A model generated the notes under the pieces. It searched no databases and was not told the origin of the DNA. It saw only the letters and a program-made list of their open reading frames with translations. A stretch of DNA of 22,930 nucleotides from Silene noctiflora. Lineage: Eukaryota; Streptophyta; Magnoliopsida; Caryophyllales; Caryophyllaceae. Location of the stretch: NCBI GenBank assembly GCA_009801015.1, contig VHZZ01007563.1:45083-68012 (forward strand), read 5' to 3'. The position numbers and the translations under genes were made by a program. The stretch's first letter is position 1. Each line of letters starts with the position of its first letter. Shown here piece by piece: positions 18,955 to 22,930 of the stretch.

Positions 18955-21465
18955 TGTGACACCCCGCTATTTAAAGACACTAAATTAATATGCAAAAGCG
19001 AATAAAAACAGCGGAAGTACGAGATTTTTAAAAACTTTTAAGTCCAAAAGCGAAGCGTCAACATAACTAAGGCGTAAAGTGAAAGTAATAGATAAGTTAT
19101 ACAATCCGACAAAGTAGAAAGAGTGTTGGGGAAAAGATATCCCTCGAATGACAACATAATAATAATAAGGAGGTAAGTCTACTAATCGGAAACTAAGGCC
19201 TAGGTGTAAACGACTGCTCGCTAGCCACCGTCTCGCCCCAAGTAGTCACCAACTAGTACTTGTCATTCATGAAAACATGAATGCCACAGTCAGTGGGGAG
19301 TAACTCAAGGTCCTCCCAGCCACGATACGATGAAATTCATATAGACAACAATATTAAACATCATAAAGGAATAAGAGATATTAAACATACATGCATAAAT
19401 GCATTAATCATATAAACATTCGTGAATTACGAGTAAAGGCATGATAACATGATAATAACATGATATTAACATGACACTAAGACTGACATTAGAAATAACA
19501 TTAACATTGATATTACACAAACATAAACAAGCCAATCGTAGAACACACATCCGAGGAATTGACTATCTAACTACACAACGCCATACAAGACCCTATACAC
19601 TTAGACAGTAACGCAACCCTTGGTAGGATGACTAGCTAGGTACATTCCAGCCTAAGACCTGGATCCAGACTCCCGGAAGGTAAACCTTCCGATTCGACAT
19701 GCGGCACATCTCCACATCCAAGACTCGATCTATAAGCACACAGACCGAGTACCCCACCGCCAGTGCAGCGCGAATGTGGCGGAAGATCTAAGTTAGTAGT
19801 CAAGTATAGAGGTAGGTCGATATCATTATCACACGGACACGGTTCAACTAATGAAGGCATATGATAGCTTATGAACGAATGATAGGCAACATATTATGAA
19901 TGCATGTGAGATCAATTCAAAGTTCATATTAACGTGTAAATAATTCATAAACATATGTTGATACGTAAATAAATCATAAACTTAGTTCATATTCATCACA
20001 CAACGAGAAAAAGGAAGTAAATAAAGAAGCAGGGGCTTCTGGCCTGTCTGGGGGACCGGCTGCCGGCCTACCGGCTGAGCCAACAAGTCAAAGTCAAATT
20101 TCAGAAAACCATACAGAGGATCCCGGCTGGGAACACAGCTAAACATCAAGCTTCAATTTGAGGCGGAAATTTCCAGGAAGTACCCCAGCCGGTCGGCGGA
20201 CTGGCAACTGGTTCACCGGCTGGGTGTACCTGGTAACTCAAAATTATCACAAACAGGCAGAAAGTCTCCCACCCGGTCACTGGACCGGCAGTCGGTCACT
20301 GGACGGAAGCCGGTCCACTGGCTGGGACGAACCCAACTCAGAAAATTCACCAAAAGAGGCATAATGTCTCCCAGCCGGTTGGCAGACCGGCAGCCGGTCC
20401 ACCGGCTGGGAACCCAGATACGAATTTCAGCAGTTTTCACAAATAACATGATTTTCCGACTTATTTTCTAACATGTTTTTGGCATAATAAACACGTAAAA
20501 CATGCTTTTCCCAGCATCCATGATATCCCAACATTCAACATGTGAATTTGCCCAAAGAAACCAACATTTAAGATAGGAAAAGCATATAATTTCAACCAAG
20601 CATATGAGTAAGTGCAAATCCAACAATTTCCAGCATGAACTCAACTATTCTAACAATATTCATACCCAATATTCATCAAAACCAGAATGTAAACATGATA
20701 TTCAACAAGGGAACCAAATTAGACCATCCTAACATGAAATTTCACACAAAAACTCAAATAAACAACTCAAGATCTCATGTATCGCCGAGGAGCCTATCAA
20801 GGTTACCTTTAGCTTCCTATTCTTCCTGAAAATCCTTAACAATACACTTGTCTTCTTCCAAATCTTCACCTAGACAACAAAATAAAGGTTATTAGATGAA
20901 AAATTCTGCATGGAAGGGAGAAGGGGGTTTCGAATTTGGGGTTGAGGGAAGAAAAACAGGAACTTTCTTACCTTAGAAGACGAAGAACGAAACAAGGAAG
21001 ATTTTGGCGAAAGAATTACTAGATTTGGTCAAGTAATGAGTAAGTTATGGTGTTTCGAAGGTTTGAGGAGGAAATGTGTTTTAATGATGATGAAGATGAA
21101 TATGTGTTGCTGAGAAAAGGGTAGAGGAGATGAAGGAGATGAGGGTTTTTATGAAGGAGAGTAGGGTAAAATAGGCCCAATAAGCAACTTAAGCCCATAC
21201 ATAATCAATTTGAGTCGGAATCCATTAATTTACGTCTTAATGCTACTATACACGTAAGACGGAACTTATTATTATTAACATAAATATTATACCGTAAAAT
21301 TTACATTTTATATACAAATAATATTTAAAATCATGATTAGCCTAATTTAATTATTAAAAATAGTTTAAACATATTTTCACCCAAAAATACGATTAAACCG
21401 TAATTTATTTTAAACAACTTATTAAATTATTTTTAAAACTTAAATTCTAAATTGCGGGTGTTACA
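18955..21465 (-). mobile_element. Solo LTR of a Ty3-type (chromovirus-like) element inserted in the copia integrase
   Basis: A 2511-bp insertion with TGTGACACCCCGC at its left end and GCGGGTGTTACA at its right end, so TG...CA in either orientation. It is flanked by perfect 5-bp target duplications ATTTC (18950-18954 and 21466-21470). No primer-binding site or gag/pol sequence lies inside, as expected for a solo LTR left by LTR-LTR recombination. Orientation is judged minus: on that strand it starts TGTAACACCC, has a CT-rich leader at about 21150-20985, a donor-like CTAAG|GTAAGAAAG near 20973 and a GAGTTACTCCCCACTGAC block near 19300, and ends GGGGTGTCACA. It is younger than the copia element that it splits. 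Open frames inside (19636-19860, 20158-20449, 20635-20829) are incidental. Confidence 0.8.
20050..20412 (-). repeat. CCGG-rich palindromic array inside the solo LTR
   Basis: Five clusters at about 20050-20078, 20104-20132, 20178-20230, 20264-20330 and 20365-20412. The fullest reads AGCCGGTTGGCAGACCGGC followed by AGCCGGTCCACCGGCT: adjoining near-palindromes built on CCGGT/ACCGG. The three right-hand clusters recur at about 85-100 bp and share flanking text (GTCTCCCAGCCGG, then CCGGCTGGG). The motif differs from the ACTCGACCGAGT arrays, though both centre on a GACCG/CGGTC core. Confidence 0.75.
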
Positions 21466-21962
21466 ATTTCTCTGCTCATAGGACACCACAACAAAATGGA
21501 GTAGTGGAAGGAATGAACAAAATTTTAGAAGACATGACCAGAACCATGCTTCTTTGTAGTGAATTACCTCGAAAGTTTTGGGCCGAAGTTGTGAACACGG
21601 CTTGCTATATTCGTAATCGTGTCTCTATTAGATCTATCCATAAGAAAACGCCTTATGAGCTTCTATATGGACGAAAGCCAAATATTTCACATTTCCGCTG
21701 CTTTGGATCAAAATGCTATGTTCATAACAATGGTAAAAACAATTTAGGAAAATTTGATCCAAGAAGCGATGAGGCGGTATTCATAGGATATTCAAATGAA
21801 AGCAAGGCCTATAAAGTCTATAATAAGAGAACTATGTGTTTCGAGGAAAGTGTTTATGTTGTTTTCGATGTAGAGGTGACAACATGGCTCCACATCAATA
21901 CCTCTTTTAGCAAATTTCGACCCCACCGAAAGAGAATTAATGATAATCCTCCAAATAAGTAA
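21466..21962 (+). mobile_element. Ty1-copia fossil resumed: C-terminal integrase portion
   Basis: Immediately after the right-hand target duplication the copia sequence resumes with the PQQNGVVEG block (catalytic Glu of the DDE integrase). It continues through FWAEVVNTACYIRNR, TPYELLYGRKPN, HFRCFGSKCYV and EAVFIGYSNESKAYKVYN, the hallmark copia integrase C-terminal sequence. Recognisable homology ends near 21962. Reverse transcriptase, RNase H and the 3' LTR are not present in the window. Confidence 0.85.
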
Positions 21963-22373
21963 TTTCCATACATTTAGGCCCGTAAGCTTCCATAGTTTTG
22001 ACATACAAAATACCTTACTCACCCCTTTAACCCTGTTGAATACTCACTATTTTAACTTAAAAATTTTACATAAGCATGATAATTAAACTCATGTGTTTTA
22101 TAATTCTCTTCCTTTTTATTTTAATCTCAAAGATTTACTTATTTTTGTTAATTATGGTTTTTAGCTTAACAATTTGTAGTTTTAGCTTGAAAACTGTGTG
22201 TTTTAAGTTAAGATTTCTGACCTTGAGGTGATATTTGTGAGGGTTTACCTGAAAATTTCGTTTATTTTTTAAAGACAGAGGTAGATGTTGAAATCAAAGA
22301 TTAGGAGCACGACAAGTGTAAATGGTAGATGAGACAATGGAAAAGAGAAAGGACATGGGAGCCTGGGAGGTAT
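21963..22373. other. AT-rich DNA between the copia remnant and the next LTR
   Basis: About 410 bp with TTTAGCTTAA-type words and no recognisable coding or repeat structure. It could be unalignable copia pol or unrelated flanking DNA. Confidence 0.4.
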
Positions 22374-22930
22374 TGTAATACCCGGATATTTTGAGATCCA
22401 TATGAGAACCTTGGGATGCATGAGAGGGCCACCGCACTTGATAAGGAACCACCCGAGAGTTAAGCATAGCCTTACACTAGACCAAGTAGAGCTTAGAGTA
22501 GACCTAGTGAGTTTCAGTGGACCGAGTGAAGCCTGTAGTGGACCGAGTAAGTTGCACTTAGTCGAGTAAGGTGTGTACTCGACCGAGTGAGTGGCACTCG
22601 GTCGAGTGGCCGAGTCACTCGACCGAGTGACCCTGTGCAGTATCTGATAAATGCTAATTTCGACACCTAAACCTAATTCATTTTTATCTTCTTCCCTATC
22701 TCTCTAAACTTTCTCCCTTCTCTCTAAAACCTCTCAAATACCTTCTCTATGGGATTCAAGATTGCTTTAGAGGATTGTTCACCGTAACCTTTCTTTCTTT
22801 CACCTAAGTAAGTAACATCCATCCTTTTCTAGTGTTTTATAACCCTAACTTTTGGGGTTTTTGTTATGGGTAATTAATTAGTAATTAGTAGGTGTAATAT
22901 GGGTAATTAGTGGGTAATAATAAAGGGTTT
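22374..22930 (+). mobile_element. 5' part of a Ty3-type LTR, continuing beyond the window
   Basis: It begins TGTAATACCCGG, a typical start of plant chromovirus-like LTRs. Then come the dodecamer array (22476-22628), a CT-rich leader-like stretch (about 22685-22760) and a donor-like ACCTAAG|TAAG or CTAAGTAAGTAAC near 22803-22815. The order array, leader, donor matches the block at 13753-14420, suggesting the same family. The right end is outside the window, so intactness and age cannot be judged. Confidence 0.6.
22476..22628 (+). repeat. Eight dodecamer sites at alternating 21/19-bp spacing
   Basis: Sites end at T 22487, 22508, 22527, 22548, 22567, 22588, 22607 and 22628. Spacings are exactly 21, 19, 21, 19, 21, 19, 21. 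The last three are perfect (ACTCGACCGAGT, ACTCGGTCGAGT, ACTCGACCGAGT, the middle one in reverse orientation). Sites further left are progressively degraded (AGTGGACCGAGT, AGTAGACCTAGT, ACTAGACCAAGT) but stay in register. Confidence 0.9.

Noticed and set aside
20158-20449. Open frames across the CCGG array (Gly/Thr/Trp-rich)
   Set aside because: Produced by GC-rich repeats on both strands inside the solo LTR.

Overview
This is a repeat-dense, AT-rich nuclear segment from a flowering plant, almost certainly a eudicot. The evidence is an intron-bearing plant-type gene, plant SIRE-like Ty1-copia and chromovirus-type Ty3 long terminal repeats, a plant L1-type LINE with a DUF4283/zinc-knuckle ORF1, tRNA-derived SINEs and Stowaway-like MITE ends. 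The ACTCGACCGAGT-rich LTRs remind me of Caryophyllales genomes, but that is memory-based inference.

Left part (1-8400): 1-2740 is intergenic DNA with MITE remnants, one SINE with readable A and B boxes, and a C-rich island. A 138-codon ORF (2741-3157, +) may be a small host gene ending in an EAR-like Leu/Asp run. A foldback element follows (about 3266-3456). The best-supported host gene is on the minus strand: a 147-aa protein with a bZIP-like basic region (CDS 4336-4779). Splice signals suggest a 5'-UTR exon near 7294-7375, a roughly 2.5-kb 5'-UTR intron holding a SINE-like piece, and perhaps a small 3'-UTR intron.

Middle (8400-15500): anonymous repeat-like DNA, a nested foldback element (10580-10771), then an eroded minus-strand LINE (about 11430-13135). 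The LINE keeps its 5' half (ORF1 and the start of the ORF2 endonuclease) and ends in an A-run, the reverse of usual LINE truncation. Next come a Ty3-type LTR end, a tRNA-iMet primer-binding site and LTR/leader-like DNA carrying 17 near-palindromic ACTCGACCGAGT sites.

Right part (15500-22930): a fossil SIRE-like Ty1-copia element (LTR, PBS, gag with two zinc knuckles, protease, pre-integrase and integrase) is split by a 2511-bp minus-strand solo LTR with a 5-bp target duplication. No reverse transcriptase or RNase H is visible in the window. From 22374 a second Ty3-type LTR begins and runs off the end; it carries eight dodecamer sites at strictly alternating 21/19-bp spacing.

The most unusual signal is the set of short near-palindrome arrays inside these LTRs. 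They show regular, helix-like spacing and a 114-bp higher-order repeat, and the solo LTR carries an analogous array built from a different motif.
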